Of a stretch of 16,194 nucleotides of DNA, positions 5,230 to 13,526 are shown piece after piece. The DNA comes from Planctomycetota bacterium (lineage in GTDB: Bacteria > Planctomycetota > MHYJ01 > JACQXL01 > JACQZI01). Position 1 is the first letter of the stretch; each line of letters begins with the position of its first letter. The position numbers and the translations under genes were made by a program. The stretch is from assembly GCA_016207825.1 (NCBI GenBank), contig JACQZI010000036.1:1-16194 (forward strand), given 5' to 3'. The notes under the pieces were generated by a model. It was not told the DNA's origin, did not search any database, and saw only the letters and a program-made list of their open reading frames with translations.

Positions 5230-8200
5230 ATGAAGATAAAAAATATTTTGCTCATACTTGTTTTAATCACCGGCTTATTTATAAACGGTAAAAACACTGC
5301 ACGGGCGGAAAACACAGCCGAGCTCAAACGGATACAAAAATTAATCGAGCTCTTGGGGGATGAAGACTGGGAAACCAGGGAGAACGCCACCAACGACCTG
5401 ATAAACATCGGCGACGGCGCACTTGAACCGGTCAAAGGAATACTGACTCATCCCGACCCCGAAGTACGCCTGCGAGCCAAGCTGATATTTAAAACCATAA
5501 AATGGGGAGTTTCCCCCGAACTAAGGAATAAAATAGGCAACGTCATGAACGACTTTGAAGAAGGAACGACCGAGGTAAAACAGCAAATCATTAACCAGCT
5601 TATCCAATACGGAGTGTCAGCCGCGCCGATTTATTTTAAAATCTTATTATACGAATCAGACGAAACAGTAAAACAACAGGTTTACAGCCTATTATATACG
5701 TATTTAAACGATGCTGAGTTCCTCAAGAAATTACTCTCGGCATCCACGGATTCTTCGGACTACTGGATTAACAGGCTGATGGGAGACAGTTTCCAGCGGA
5801 CAGCTGATTATACGGAAGCCATCAAATATTATGAAAAAGCATTTAAGGTAAAGCCGGCCGATACTAATTTAGTTCCCATATTGGATTCGGCGTATTCCCA
5901 GGGAAAACAATGGGAAAAAGGCATCGCACTATACGAAAACCTGATTAAACAGGGGAATAAACAGGCTTCTTATTATATCCGGCTGGGAGTGATGTATCAT
6001 AAAGCCGCAAATAAAGATAAAGCAAAGTCGATTTTTGATGATATCCTCTCCACCCAAAAAGCAACGGCTGATGACATCCTTTCAATAAGCCGCTTTTACG
6101 AAGCGCAGGGAAATCTTGCCGAAGCCGTTGAATTCTATAAAAAAGGCGCGGGAACTTTCCCGGAAGATATAAATCTGCTAAATGGATTAACCATGTGTTA
6201 CATGATGCAGGAGGATTATGATAGCGCCATTCCTGCCTTTGAGAAATTATTGAATAAAGCGCCTCCCCTGCCAAACCAGTTTATTTTGGTGGTATTCGAA
6301 AACCTGGGGGAATGCTATTACCAGAAAAACGACCTGCAAAAGGCAAAAGATACATGGTGGCGCATGGTTGATACCCAGGAACCACAACTCATGTATTTCC
6401 AACAGCTTATAAACGTGCTGGAAAACCATGACCTGACCGAAGAAATAATAAAAGCATACCAACTTGCTTTTAAATCGTTTCCGGATGACAGCGATTTTAA
6501 GATAGAATTGGCAAAAACGCACTACCGGCAACAGGATTATAAAACGGCTCTCGAAACATTACTAACCGCCTATCAGGGAACGGCGCCGCACCTGGAAATA
6601 ATCTTTGAAACTTTTATGAACACCATGCTTTTTAATGATCAGACCGGCACTATTGCAAAAGATTTACTGGAAAAGCACGTATCCGAAAACCAAAACAGCA
6701 TTTTCCCGAAGCTTCTTTTGGCCAATACCATGGAAAACCAAGGCAAAAAAGATAAAGCGCTGGAAATACTAAACGGGCTTTTAGATGGAAACAACGAATT
6801 CTCAGAATTTGAATACCGCAAAACCGGCTTGTTGCTCTACCGGCTTAAAAGTTACGACACGGCAATTTCCCTTTATAATAAAATGCTTTCTTTTTACCAG
6901 AATAAAAACAACGACTGCACCGAGGTTTACGAAGCTTTAGGGCAATGTTATTACGCAAAAGGGGATGCTGCAAACGCCCAAAAAACCTGGTTAAAGATAA
7001 CGGCTGAAAATAAGGCACAGGATTTAGCGGCCTGCCTTTCCCAGGGCAGAATATTCCTGGCACATAAAATGTTCCCTGATGCCCAGCAATCATACGAAAC
7101 CGCCCTTAAATTAACAAAGGAGCCGGAACAGCTGCGCGGAATTTATTATTGTTTGGTAAAAACATCATTGGCCGGTAAAAACATTGATGAGGCGATTAAA
7201 TATTTCTGTGCGGCCAAAGAAACGGCGGTTAAAGATGCAGATTATGATATCATGGGTGATTACCTGATTGATATGTCATTGCCGGACCCCGTAACAACCG
7301 CTAATGACCGTGACAAACTGATTGACGGAATAATGACGAAAATCGAACAGGATGTAAACAAACTTAAAGAAAAAGATAAAGCTAACATTTTATTATTACT
7401 TTCACGCTTCTATCAAGCCCAGGAGAAAACAAAAGAATCTGCCGAATCAATCAAAGAAGCCATCAAGCTGCTTCCCGATAATAAAGACATCCGTTACAGA
7501 TTGGGATTCATTTATTATTATTCCGGTGCTTTTGACGATGCAGAAAAAACCTACCGGGAGCTGGGCGAAAAAGAACCTTCTAACCCGCTTCCCTTATACC
7601 TTTTAGGGGAAACATATAAACAGAAAAACCAGAAACAAAAATCAGCCGATATTATCAATAAAGCGCAAAATATAAGCAGCTCTTACCCGGAAAGCGACCA
7701 CTTAAACTGGGGCAGCTATCTTAAGCAAATAGGCTTTAATGAAACCGCCCTCTATGAATTAAACCAGATAATACAAATGCCGCCGCAAAACAGCATTAAC
7801 GACGCCAACGCCTATGAACTGTTAGGGAACCTGATGCTAAAGGATAATAATTTCGAACAGGCTTTGAAATATATCCTGAAAGAACGAAAGATTATCTCTG
7901 ACAGAAATATCATCCTGATGTATGATATGGATAGATTTTTCAGCAAAGGCTATCACACGCTTTCCCAATACCAGAAAACGGATTTTATCAATTCCTATAT
8001 TGAATACCTGAAAGGAAAATCTTATTATCAGTCCAATAAAACAGCCGAAGGCAAAAAATGCCTGGAAAACGCCCTGGAAATCCACCCGGGAAATTTTGCC
8101 GTGGTTAACGGGTTAATCGAACTTGCGGAACAAAATAAATTCCCCGCACAGGAATTAAAGAAACTGTCCGCTGGCGTGATAAAGTATAACGAGATCCAAT

Positions 8201-8469
8201 TAGAACAAAACCCTTCCGATTCCTACCATTACTATGCCTTGGCGGAAACCTACCGTTTGTTTACGGATAAAACCGATGAAGCGCTGGATTTAATTAATAA
8301 AGCATTATTACTGGAACCCGGCGTTTTGGATTATTATTACACACTGGCCGAAATTTATCTCAAGAAAAACGATGTTAAATCAGCCGGGAAAATCGCCCGG
8401 ACGCTCTTAAACCTGAGGCCCAATCAGGAAACATATCGGAAACTAACGGAAAAGACCAAGGATAAATGA
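5230..8469 (+). CDS. Large exported HEAT- and TPR-repeat protein
   Basis: 1079 residues. An N-terminal Sec signal peptide (KIKN, then a hydrophobic stretch, cleavage near ARA-EN) points to export. Residues about 31-92 form a HEAT-type unit (LIELLGDEDWETRENATNDL...DPEVRLRAKLIFK). Most of the rest, from about residue 165, is tandem tetratricopeptide repeats, with many A-x3-Y/F-x3-L/A-x-P signatures such as YTEAIKYYEKAFKVKP, EEAVEFYKKG-like units and EALDLINKALLLEPG near the C-terminus. It is probably an all-helical periplasmic or surface scaffold for protein-protein contacts; no catalytic domain is seen. Its stop overlaps the aroA start (ATGA), so the two are co-translated, though no functional link is obvious. 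A paralogous HEAT module is encoded at about 10735-10920. Confidence 0.85.
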   Translation: MKIKNILLILVLITGLFINGKNTARAENTAELKRIQKLIELLGDEDWETRENATNDLINIGDGALEPVKGILTHPDPEVRLRAKLIFKTIKWGVSPELRNKIGNVMNDFEEGTTEVKQQIINQLIQYGVSAAPIYFKILLYESDETVKQQVYSLLYTYLNDAEFLKKLLSASTDSSDYWINRLMGDSFQRTADYTEAIKYYEKAFKVKPADTNLVPILDSAYSQGKQWEKGIALYENLIKQGNKQASYYIRLGVMYHKAANKDKAKSIFDDILSTQKATADDILSISRFYEAQGNLAEAVEFYKKGAGTFPEDINLLNGLTMCYMMQEDYDSAIPAFEKLLNKAPPLPNQFILVVFENLGECYYQKNDLQKAKDTWWRMVDTQEPQLMYFQQLINVLENHDLTEEIIKAYQLAFKSFPDDSDFKIELAKTHYRQQDYKTALETLLTAYQGTAPHLEIIFETFMNTMLFNDQTGTIAKDLLEKHVSENQNSIFPKLLLANTMENQGKKDKALEILNGLLDGNNEFSEFEYRKTGLLLYRLKSYDTAISLYNKMLSFYQNKNNDCTEVYEALGQCYYAKGDAANAQKTWLKITAENKAQDLAACLSQGRIFLAHKMFPDAQQSYETALKLTKEPEQLRGIYYCLVKTSLAGKNIDEAIKYFCAAKETAVKDADYDIMGDYLIDMSLPDPVTTANDRDKLIDGIMTKIEQDVNKLKEKDKANILLLLSRFYQAQEKTKESAESIKEAIKLLPDNKDIRYRLGFIYYYSGAFDDAEKTYRELGEKEPSNPLPLYLLGETYKQKNQKQKSADIINKAQNISSSYPESDHLNWGSYLKQIGFNETALYELNQIIQMPPQNSINDANAYELLGNLMLKDNNFEQALKYILKERKIISDRNIILMYDMDRFFSKGYHTLSQYQKTDFINSYIEYLKGKSYYQSNKTAEGKKCLENALEIHPGNFAVVNGLIELAEQNKFPAQELKKLSAGVIKYNEIQLEQNPSDSYHYYALAETYRLFTDKTDEALDLINKALLLEPGVLDYYYTLAEIYLKKNDVKSAGKIARTLLNLRPNQETYRKLTEKTKDK

Positions 8470-9752
8470 ATCTTACCGTCACTAAATCCAGAATCACTAA
8501 AAGTAATATAACTATCCCGGGAGACAAATCCATCGCACACCGCGCCCTCATCCTCTGCACGCTTGCAAATGGTGAAAGCATTATCAGAAATATCCCTGAT
8601 TCAAAAGATATCAACGCTACCCTAAATTGCTTGAAACAATTAGGGGTAAAACTTAAACGAGACAAGCATAATTCCATCCGTATTAAGCCATCTCCTTTTA
8701 AACGACCTTCTGCACCTTTGAACACACAAAACTCAGGAACGGCCATGCGATTACTGGCAGGGTTAGTCGCTACTCAGCCGTTTATGTCTGTTTTAACGGG
8801 AGGCTGGCAATTAAACAAACGACCGATGGCTCGCATTATCAAACCATTGCGCCTGATGGACGCATTAATCATGGGTAAAAATAAGGATACCCAGGCCCCG
8901 TTAATAATAAAAGGAGGGATGCTTAAAGGGAAAAGCCATAAAATGCTAATTCCCAGCGCACAGGTCAAATCAGCATTGCTTATTGCGGGGCTCAAGGCAA
9001 AAGGCATCACTCAAATAAAAGAATCACTTCCTACCAGAAATCATACGGAAAACCTGTTAAAAGCAATGGGCGCGGATATAAAAATATCAGGCCTTAACAT
9101 AAAACTTAATCCGGTTAATAAATTAAAACCGCTTGATATAACACTTCCCGGAGATATTTCATCCGCCGCCTATTTCATCGCCGCGGCAATCTTAATACCA
9201 GGCGCTAAAATCGTTATCCACAATCTAGGGTTAAATCCGCGACGCATTGGTTTTATAGAAATACTCCGAAAAATGGGAGCGAAGATAAAAATCAGCTGCC
9301 TTAATCAAACCTATTTCGAACAAATCGGCACTTTAGAAGCATCATATTCCGGAACATTACACGCCACAAAAATTGACGGAATTATTCTGCCTTCGTTAAT
9401 AGATGAAGTTCCGCTCCTGTCCGTTGTCGCAACCCAAGCCGAAGGAATCACCACAATCCGTAAGGCGGGCGAATTAAGATTTAAAGAATCAGACCGCATC
9501 TCGGCGGTTGTTACGGAACTAAAACACCTGAAAGCGGATATAAAAGAACTGCCCGACGGCCTCCTCATCAAAGGGAAATCCCCTTTAGAAGGCGCTGTAT
9601 GCAGCTCCCATCACGACCACAGGATTGCCATGTCTTTAGCCGTAGCTGGTCTTACAGCGAAAGGCAAAACAATCATTCGCAATGCGGAATGTATTTCCAA
9701 ATCGTTTCCAACCTTTGGGAAACAGTTAAAAAAGATAACGACCAAAGTTTAA
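8466..9752 (+). CDS. aroA: 3-phosphoshikimate 1-carboxyvinyltransferase (EPSP synthase)
   Basis: Sixth step of the shikimate pathway: transfers enolpyruvyl from PEP to shikimate-3-phosphate; cytosolic. 428 residues, normal for the family. The two-domain EPSPS signatures are in order: ITIPGDKSIAHRALIL near the N-terminus (PEP/S3P lysine in PGDKS), NSGTAMRLLAG (about residues 88-98), KRPM, IPSAQVKSALLIAGL, LPGDISSAAYFIAAA, LIDEVPLLSVVAT, ELRFKESDRI and DHRIAMSLAVAGL. The catalytic Asp/Glu of LIDE, the Lys/Arg of FKESDR and the DHR motif are intact. It overlaps the preceding TPR gene by 4 bp with no own promoter or clear Shine-Dalgarno site. No other shikimate genes are in the window. Confidence 0.96.
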   Translation: MNLTVTKSRITKSNITIPGDKSIAHRALILCTLANGESIIRNIPDSKDINATLNCLKQLGVKLKRDKHNSIRIKPSPFKRPSAPLNTQNSGTAMRLLAGLVATQPFMSVLTGGWQLNKRPMARIIKPLRLMDALIMGKNKDTQAPLIIKGGMLKGKSHKMLIPSAQVKSALLIAGLKAKGITQIKESLPTRNHTENLLKAMGADIKISGLNIKLNPVNKLKPLDITLPGDISSAAYFIAAAILIPGAKIVIHNLGLNPRRIGFIEILRKMGAKIKISCLNQTYFEQIGTLEASYSGTLHATKIDGIILPSLIDEVPLLSVVATQAEGITTIRKAGELRFKESDRISAVVTELKHLKADIKELPDGLLIKGKSPLEGAVCSSHHDHRIAMSLAVAGLTAKGKTIIRNAECISKSFPTFGKQLKKITTKV

Positions 9753-9800
9753 CAATATTGTATAAAATTAGCTTAAAATATTTCCCTTATTAGTTTCCCA

Positions 9801-9832
9801 TGCTATAATCAGGCTAACAATACGAAGAGGAG
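9801..9832 (+). promoter_or_regulatory. Predicted extended -10 promoter and RBS of the HEAT-domain gene
   Basis: TGCTATAAT (9801-9809) is an extended -10 element with a consensus TATAAT; no good -35 is visible. A start near 9816 would give a leader of about 27 nt. The leader includes AGAGGAG (9826-9832), a good Shine-Dalgarno site 10 nt before the ATG at 9843. Unlike the other TPR genes here, this one has a normal leader. Confidence 0.6.
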
Positions 9833-9842
9833 AAAACATATT

Positions 9843-11144
9843 ATGCTAAAAAAACTGGTGATTGCCTTTTGTTTAATATTAGTGATAACCGGTTTCGTAT
9901 TCAGCCAAATGCAACAGCTTGAAATTGAAATCTTCCCTGAACCGGCCGCACCAACCCCATCTACAAGCCAGGGGAACATGTCTACTTGCGCTGATTTCAA
10001 TAATATTAAAAGCTTATGGACCGCTTCGGTAAACTTTAAACCGGTCGGCAAGGAAGGATTGGAAGAAAAGCGCAAAACCACTCAGCAACAGCTAGATACC
10101 TATGTTAAATCGATGGAAAAGAACTCTTTTTCCGGTCGATGGGTAAGAAATTTCCTTGAATCCGAATTCGACAATCTCTTTTTATTTATAGGCTGCCGGG
10201 AAAAACTGCTGCAGGATAAAAATATTCCTGAGGACGAATCAATAAACGCCTTTAAAAAAGAATTGAACTTCTGCTACGAAGGCGTTAAAACCCTGGAAAC
10301 CTTCAAAGAATATGACTGGTGGATGGGAGAAATGATTGAAAACCGCTGCCAGCGCGCTTTCCAAACCGTGCGTAAAACCTCTTTTAAGAAAAAACTTTCC
10401 ACACTCAACCTAAACACAGAACAATACAAAGAATTCATCATCAAAATAATAGACGGGCTTTTCGATTACAAGCAAAAAATTAAGCCCTCCGCCAAACCGG
10501 CAACCCTTGGAAAAACGAAAGAACCATTAAAAGACGTTAAAATTAAAACCCCGAAAGGCCAATGGACTGAACATAAACGAGAAGGTAATGAACTCTTCGA
10601 AACAGACATACTGGAAATCACTGCCAAGGAAGAACAGAAAATAATGCTGGCAGACAGGCGCTATATCGTCCTGGAAGCTGAAGCCATCATGACCGGATGG
10701 GAAATTTATCCTGCCATACCGGAAACACTGAATAAAGATATTGCCCGCCTGATCGAACTCTTAAACGCCGATGATTGGGAAACCAGGGAAAATGCCACCA
10801 ATGAGCTTATTTCAATCGGCGAGCCGACTATTTCCGCCGTGGAAAAAGCGTGCGCACATGTTGAGCCGGAAGTAAGAATGCGGGCAAATTATATATTAAA
10901 GAAAATCAAACGGGGTAATGTCGACGAACAAGTCCGCGCCGTCTTGGAACCATACTTAAAAACCGGCAGATATCCGAACGGCCAGGAATGGAAACAGCTG
11001 ACTGAACAATTGCTATCCTTGGGCGAAGCAGCACGCATCATAGAAGTGCTCGAAATAATCCAGGGGGAACAAGCCCAAAACACCCAGCAATGGTATATCA
11101 TGCAGCAATTCTTGCAAATGATACGGCCCAGAATGCGCAGGTAA
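9843..11144 (+). CDS. Exported protein of unknown function with C-terminal HEAT module
   Basis: 433 residues. An N-terminal signal peptide (LKK, hydrophobic core, cleavage near VFS-Q) indicates export. Residues about 25-270 are mainly helical and charged and match nothing I recognise; several Cys are scattered there (for example STCADF, IGCREK, NFCYEG, NRCQRA). Residues about 297-360 carry a HEAT-like unit (LIELLNADDWETRENATNELISIG...EPEVRMRANYILKKIKRG) closely matching the N-terminal unit of the large TPR protein upstream, including at DNA level. The C-terminus is Gln-rich helix ending RPRMRR. It has its own promoter and RBS. No catalytic motif is seen; a periplasmic scaffold or adaptor role is a guess. 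Confidence 0.75.
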   Translation: MLKKLVIAFCLILVITGFVFSQMQQLEIEIFPEPAAPTPSTSQGNMSTCADFNNIKSLWTASVNFKPVGKEGLEEKRKTTQQQLDTYVKSMEKNSFSGRWVRNFLESEFDNLFLFIGCREKLLQDKNIPEDESINAFKKELNFCYEGVKTLETFKEYDWWMGEMIENRCQRAFQTVRKTSFKKKLSTLNLNTEQYKEFIIKIIDGLFDYKQKIKPSAKPATLGKTKEPLKDVKIKTPKGQWTEHKREGNELFETDILEITAKEEQKIMLADRRYIVLEAEAIMTGWEIYPAIPETLNKDIARLIELLNADDWETRENATNELISIGEPTISAVEKACAHVEPEVRMRANYILKKIKRGNVDEQVRAVLEPYLKTGRYPNGQEWKQLTEQLLSLGEAARIIEVLEIIQGEQAQNTQQWYIMQQFLQMIRPRMRR

Positions 11145-11271
11145 TACCCCGTGTGCATCTTAATTACCTGCCTACCGTTGCCACGTAACTATAACTTCAG
11201 GCATAAACACATCTAATTATTATGAGATTATACCATGGAAATTAAGAACCGGTTTAAGCAAATCAAATTGC

Positions 11272-11300
11272 TTGACGAAACGTAATATTTCTTTTATAAT
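11272..11300 (+). promoter_or_regulatory. Predicted sigma70-type promoter of the desulfurase-dsrC operon
   Basis: TTGACG (11272-11277), a 17-bp spacer and a consensus TATAAT (11295-11300). Transcription would start near 11307, about 27 nt before the ATG at 11334. It is the best promoter in the window. The rest of the 11145-11271 gap shows no terminator or other element. Confidence 0.75.
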
Positions 11301-11333
11301 AAAACATCTTTAACGTTGAAAGTGCGTACTGAT

Positions 11334-12542
11334 ATGACTAACATTATTTACCTCGATAATGCCGCAACCACTTTCCCCAAACCCCCCGAAATATACGATT
11401 TCATGATTGATTTTTACCGTACAAACGGGGTTAATCCGGGACGGACCGGTTGCGATTTGGCTCTGGCTGCGGAAAAAATGATAAACGATACGCGCCAGAT
11501 GCTTACTAAGTTCTTCGGCGCAAAAGGCGATTATAACCGCCTGGTATTTTCCTATAATGCCAGTGATTCACTCAACATCATTATTAATGGTGTCTTAAAT
11601 AAAGGCGACCATGTGGTTTCTACCGTGATGGAACATAATTCCGTCTTGCGCCCCTTGAATTTCCTGCAGAAGGAAGGCAAAATCACGGTCGATTGGGCAA
11701 AGGCGGATAAAAAAGGCTTGGTCGCACCGGATGAAATCAAACGCCTTATCCGCAAGAACACCAAGCTGGTCATCGTAAACCACGGCTCTAATGTCGTGGG
11801 AAGCATACAGCCGATCAAGGAAATAGGCGCGATATGCCGCGCTAAAGGAATACTTTTTGCCATAGACGCCGCCCAAACCGCCGGCATGGTTCCAATTAAC
11901 ATGGAAGAAATAAATATAGATTTACTGGCTTTTACCGGGCACAAATCGCTTTTCGGGCCAACCGGAATCGGCGGCCTATATGTCCGTGAAGGAGTTGACG
12001 TGAAACCATTACGCCACGGCGGAACCGGCGTTCGTTCGGCTTATCCGTATCATCTGGAAGAATACCCCTGGCGACTTGAATGCGGCACGCTTAATATGGT
12101 CGGCATTGCCGGACTCTATGCCGGCCAAAAATGGATAGCCAAACAGGGATTCGATAATATCAGGCAACACGAGATGAAACTGGCAAAAAAACTGGTCGAG
12201 GGCTTATATGGAATAGAAGGCGTAACCGTTTATTGCCCGAAAAATATGGAAAACAGGCTGCCGGTAATTTCCGTAAATGTTGATGGTTTTGAATCGGCCG
12301 ATGTCGGGGTCCAGCTTGATGTCGACCATGATATCATCACCCGCACCGGACTTCACTGCGCCCCCAAAGTCCATGAAACCATCGGAACAATCAAAGCCGG
12401 CACTACCAGGCTTTCTATCGGACCATTCAATACCATCCAGCATATCGAAACGGCAATAAGCGCCGTTAAGGGAATCGCCCAGGCAGGCTTGCAAAGGGTA
12501 AACCAGAATAAAATAGTTTATGAAACATCGCTGGAATCTTAA
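11334..12542 (+). CDS. Cysteine desulfurase, class V aminotransferase, group II (EF2568-like family)
   Basis: 402 residues. A PLP enzyme that releases sulfur (or selenium) from cysteine (selenocysteine) as an enzyme persulfide. Evidence: NIIYLDNAATTFPKP at the N-terminus, EHNSVLRPL (PLP-stacking His region), NHGSNVVGSIQPI, AIDAAQTAGM (PLP Asp), TGHKSLFGPTGIGG with the Schiff-base Lys at K204, and RTGLHCAPKVHE with the catalytic Cys at C342. The GLHCAP form is typical of the SufS/CsdB side and of a subfamily (am_tr_V_EF2568) often seen near selenium genes. I chose ATG 11334 over an in-frame TTG at 11316 because the NIIYLDN start fits the family. It leads a four-gene operon with dsrC 2 nt downstream, so sulfur transfer to DsrC is the likely job; a selenium role is the alternative. 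Confidence 0.9.
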   Translation: MTNIIYLDNAATTFPKPPEIYDFMIDFYRTNGVNPGRTGCDLALAAEKMINDTRQMLTKFFGAKGDYNRLVFSYNASDSLNIIINGVLNKGDHVVSTVMEHNSVLRPLNFLQKEGKITVDWAKADKKGLVAPDEIKRLIRKNTKLVIVNHGSNVVGSIQPIKEIGAICRAKGILFAIDAAQTAGMVPINMEEINIDLLAFTGHKSLFGPTGIGGLYVREGVDVKPLRHGGTGVRSAYPYHLEEYPWRLECGTLNMVGIAGLYAGQKWIAKQGFDNIRQHEMKLAKKLVEGLYGIEGVTVYCPKNMENRLPVISVNVDGFESADVGVQLDVDHDIITRTGLHCAPKVHETIGTIKAGTTRLSIGPFNTIQHIETAISAVKGIAQAGLQRVNQNKIVYETSLES

Positions 12543-12544
12543 AT

Positions 12545-12877
12545 ATGGAAGAAGGAAAAACAATCATTAAATTGCCCGATGGCAGGGAAATCGAAGTTGA
12601 TAAAGAAGGTTTTATGGTTCACCCTGAATTATGGAGCGAGGAGATTGCCGTATCCTTCGCCAAACTTGAAGGGATTGAAACCTTAACCGAAGAGCACTGG
12701 TCGGTGATAAAATATATCAGGAACCACTATCTGGAAAACGACCTTGCCCCCATGGTCAGAAGTATCTGCAAAACCACCTGCCTGCCGTTAAAAAAGATAT
12801 ACGAACTCTTCCCGGCCGGTCCTGCCAAAGGCGCTTGCAAATGGGCCGGGCTTCCCAAACCTGACGGCTGTGTTTAA
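12545..12877 (+). CDS. dsrC: DsrC/TusE-family sulfur carrier with both redox cysteines
   Basis: 110 residues, the family length. DsrC carries sulfur as a persulfide or trisulfide on its C-terminal arm and exchanges electrons with DsrMK-type membrane complexes; TusE relays sulfur for tRNA thiolation. The C-terminus reads YELFPAGPAKGAC98KWAGLPKPDGC109V. Both the penultimate CysA (C109) and CysB (C98), spaced by ten residues, are present, as in true DsrC, whereas E. coli TusE lacks CysB. The N-terminal half has the usual VDKEGF and PELWSEEIA features. Unusually, two more cysteines (C75, C79, in SICKTTCLPLKK) sit where Desulfovibrio DsrC has SKNTGFKLK. Start 2 nt after the desulfurase stop. No DsrAB, DsrEFH or TusBCD genes are in the window, so a role in dissimilatory sulfite reduction cannot be claimed. 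Confidence 0.93.
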   Translation: MEEGKTIIKLPDGREIEVDKEGFMVHPELWSEEIAVSFAKLEGIETLTEEHWSVIKYIRNHYLENDLAPMVRSICKTTCLPLKKIYELFPAGPAKGACKWAGLPKPDGCV

Positions 12878-12888
12878 CCGAAGTATCT

Positions 12889-13524
12889 ATGGAAACCGTT
12901 GATTTCACCATTCTTACCGCAATCTTGTGTATCCTCACCCTCGGCATAATGATGCTCCTTACCTTTAGCAAACTGCGCAAGGATTTTTCCGAACCTAAAG
13001 GCAGTCCAGCCAAAGGAATTGCTTATGCCCTGACCTTCGGCATGCTCCCGGGCGCAAAGGAAAGCGCTTCCCAACATCTTACCTCATACCTTGCCGGTAT
13101 CTTATTCCATATCGGGATATTCGCCTCGTTTTTATCTACGGCGATTATTTATTTTGGGCTGAATGATACTTTGATAATTCCCGATTGGCCGCTTTACATA
13201 CTAATGGGATTGATTGCCATAGGCCTGTTAAACGGATTGGGTTTGCTGATAAAACGGATTATAAATCAACGGCTCAGGGCTCTCAGCCACTTTGACGACT
13301 ATTTTTCCAATATCCTGGTTAATGTCTTTCTTGCCGCCGCTATGGCCGCCCTGATTGGTAAAACAGAAACCGCTTATAACTTTATGTATCTTATCGAAGG
13401 CATATTATTTTTATACATCCCCCTTGGCAAACTGCGCCATTGCGCGTATTTCTTTGCCACGCGGATAATGTTCGGAATGTTTTACGGGCATCGGGGTGTC
13501 TTGAATAAAATAAAGGCTGGCTGA
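12889..13524 (+). CDS. NarI/DsrM-like membrane cytochrome b subunit
   Basis: 211 residues with five predicted membrane helices (about residues 7-26, 64-89, 102-121, 140-156, 166-198). Histidines H63 and H74 in helix 2 and H184 and H201 around helix 5 are spaced 11 and 17 apart. That nearly reproduces the NarI ligand pattern (about 10 and 18 apart) that binds two b hemes. This family (NarI, DsrM, TmcC, HdrE) exchanges electrons between (mena)quinol and a cytoplasmic partner. The partner here is presumably the HdrD/DsrK-like protein starting 2 nt after its stop. Shorter than typical DsrM; no periplasmic cytochrome c gene adjoins. Sequence identity to DsrM or TmcC was not assessed. Confidence 0.82.
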   Translation: METVDFTILTAILCILTLGIMMLLTFSKLRKDFSEPKGSPAKGIAYALTFGMLPGAKESASQHLTSYLAGILFHIGIFASFLSTAIIYFGLNDTLIIPDWPLYILMGLIAIGLLNGLGLLIKRIINQRLRALSHFDDYFSNILVNVFLAAAMAALIGKTETAYNFMYLIEGILFLYIPLGKLRHCAYFFATRIMFGMFYGHRGVLNKIKAG

Positions 13525-13526
13525 AA

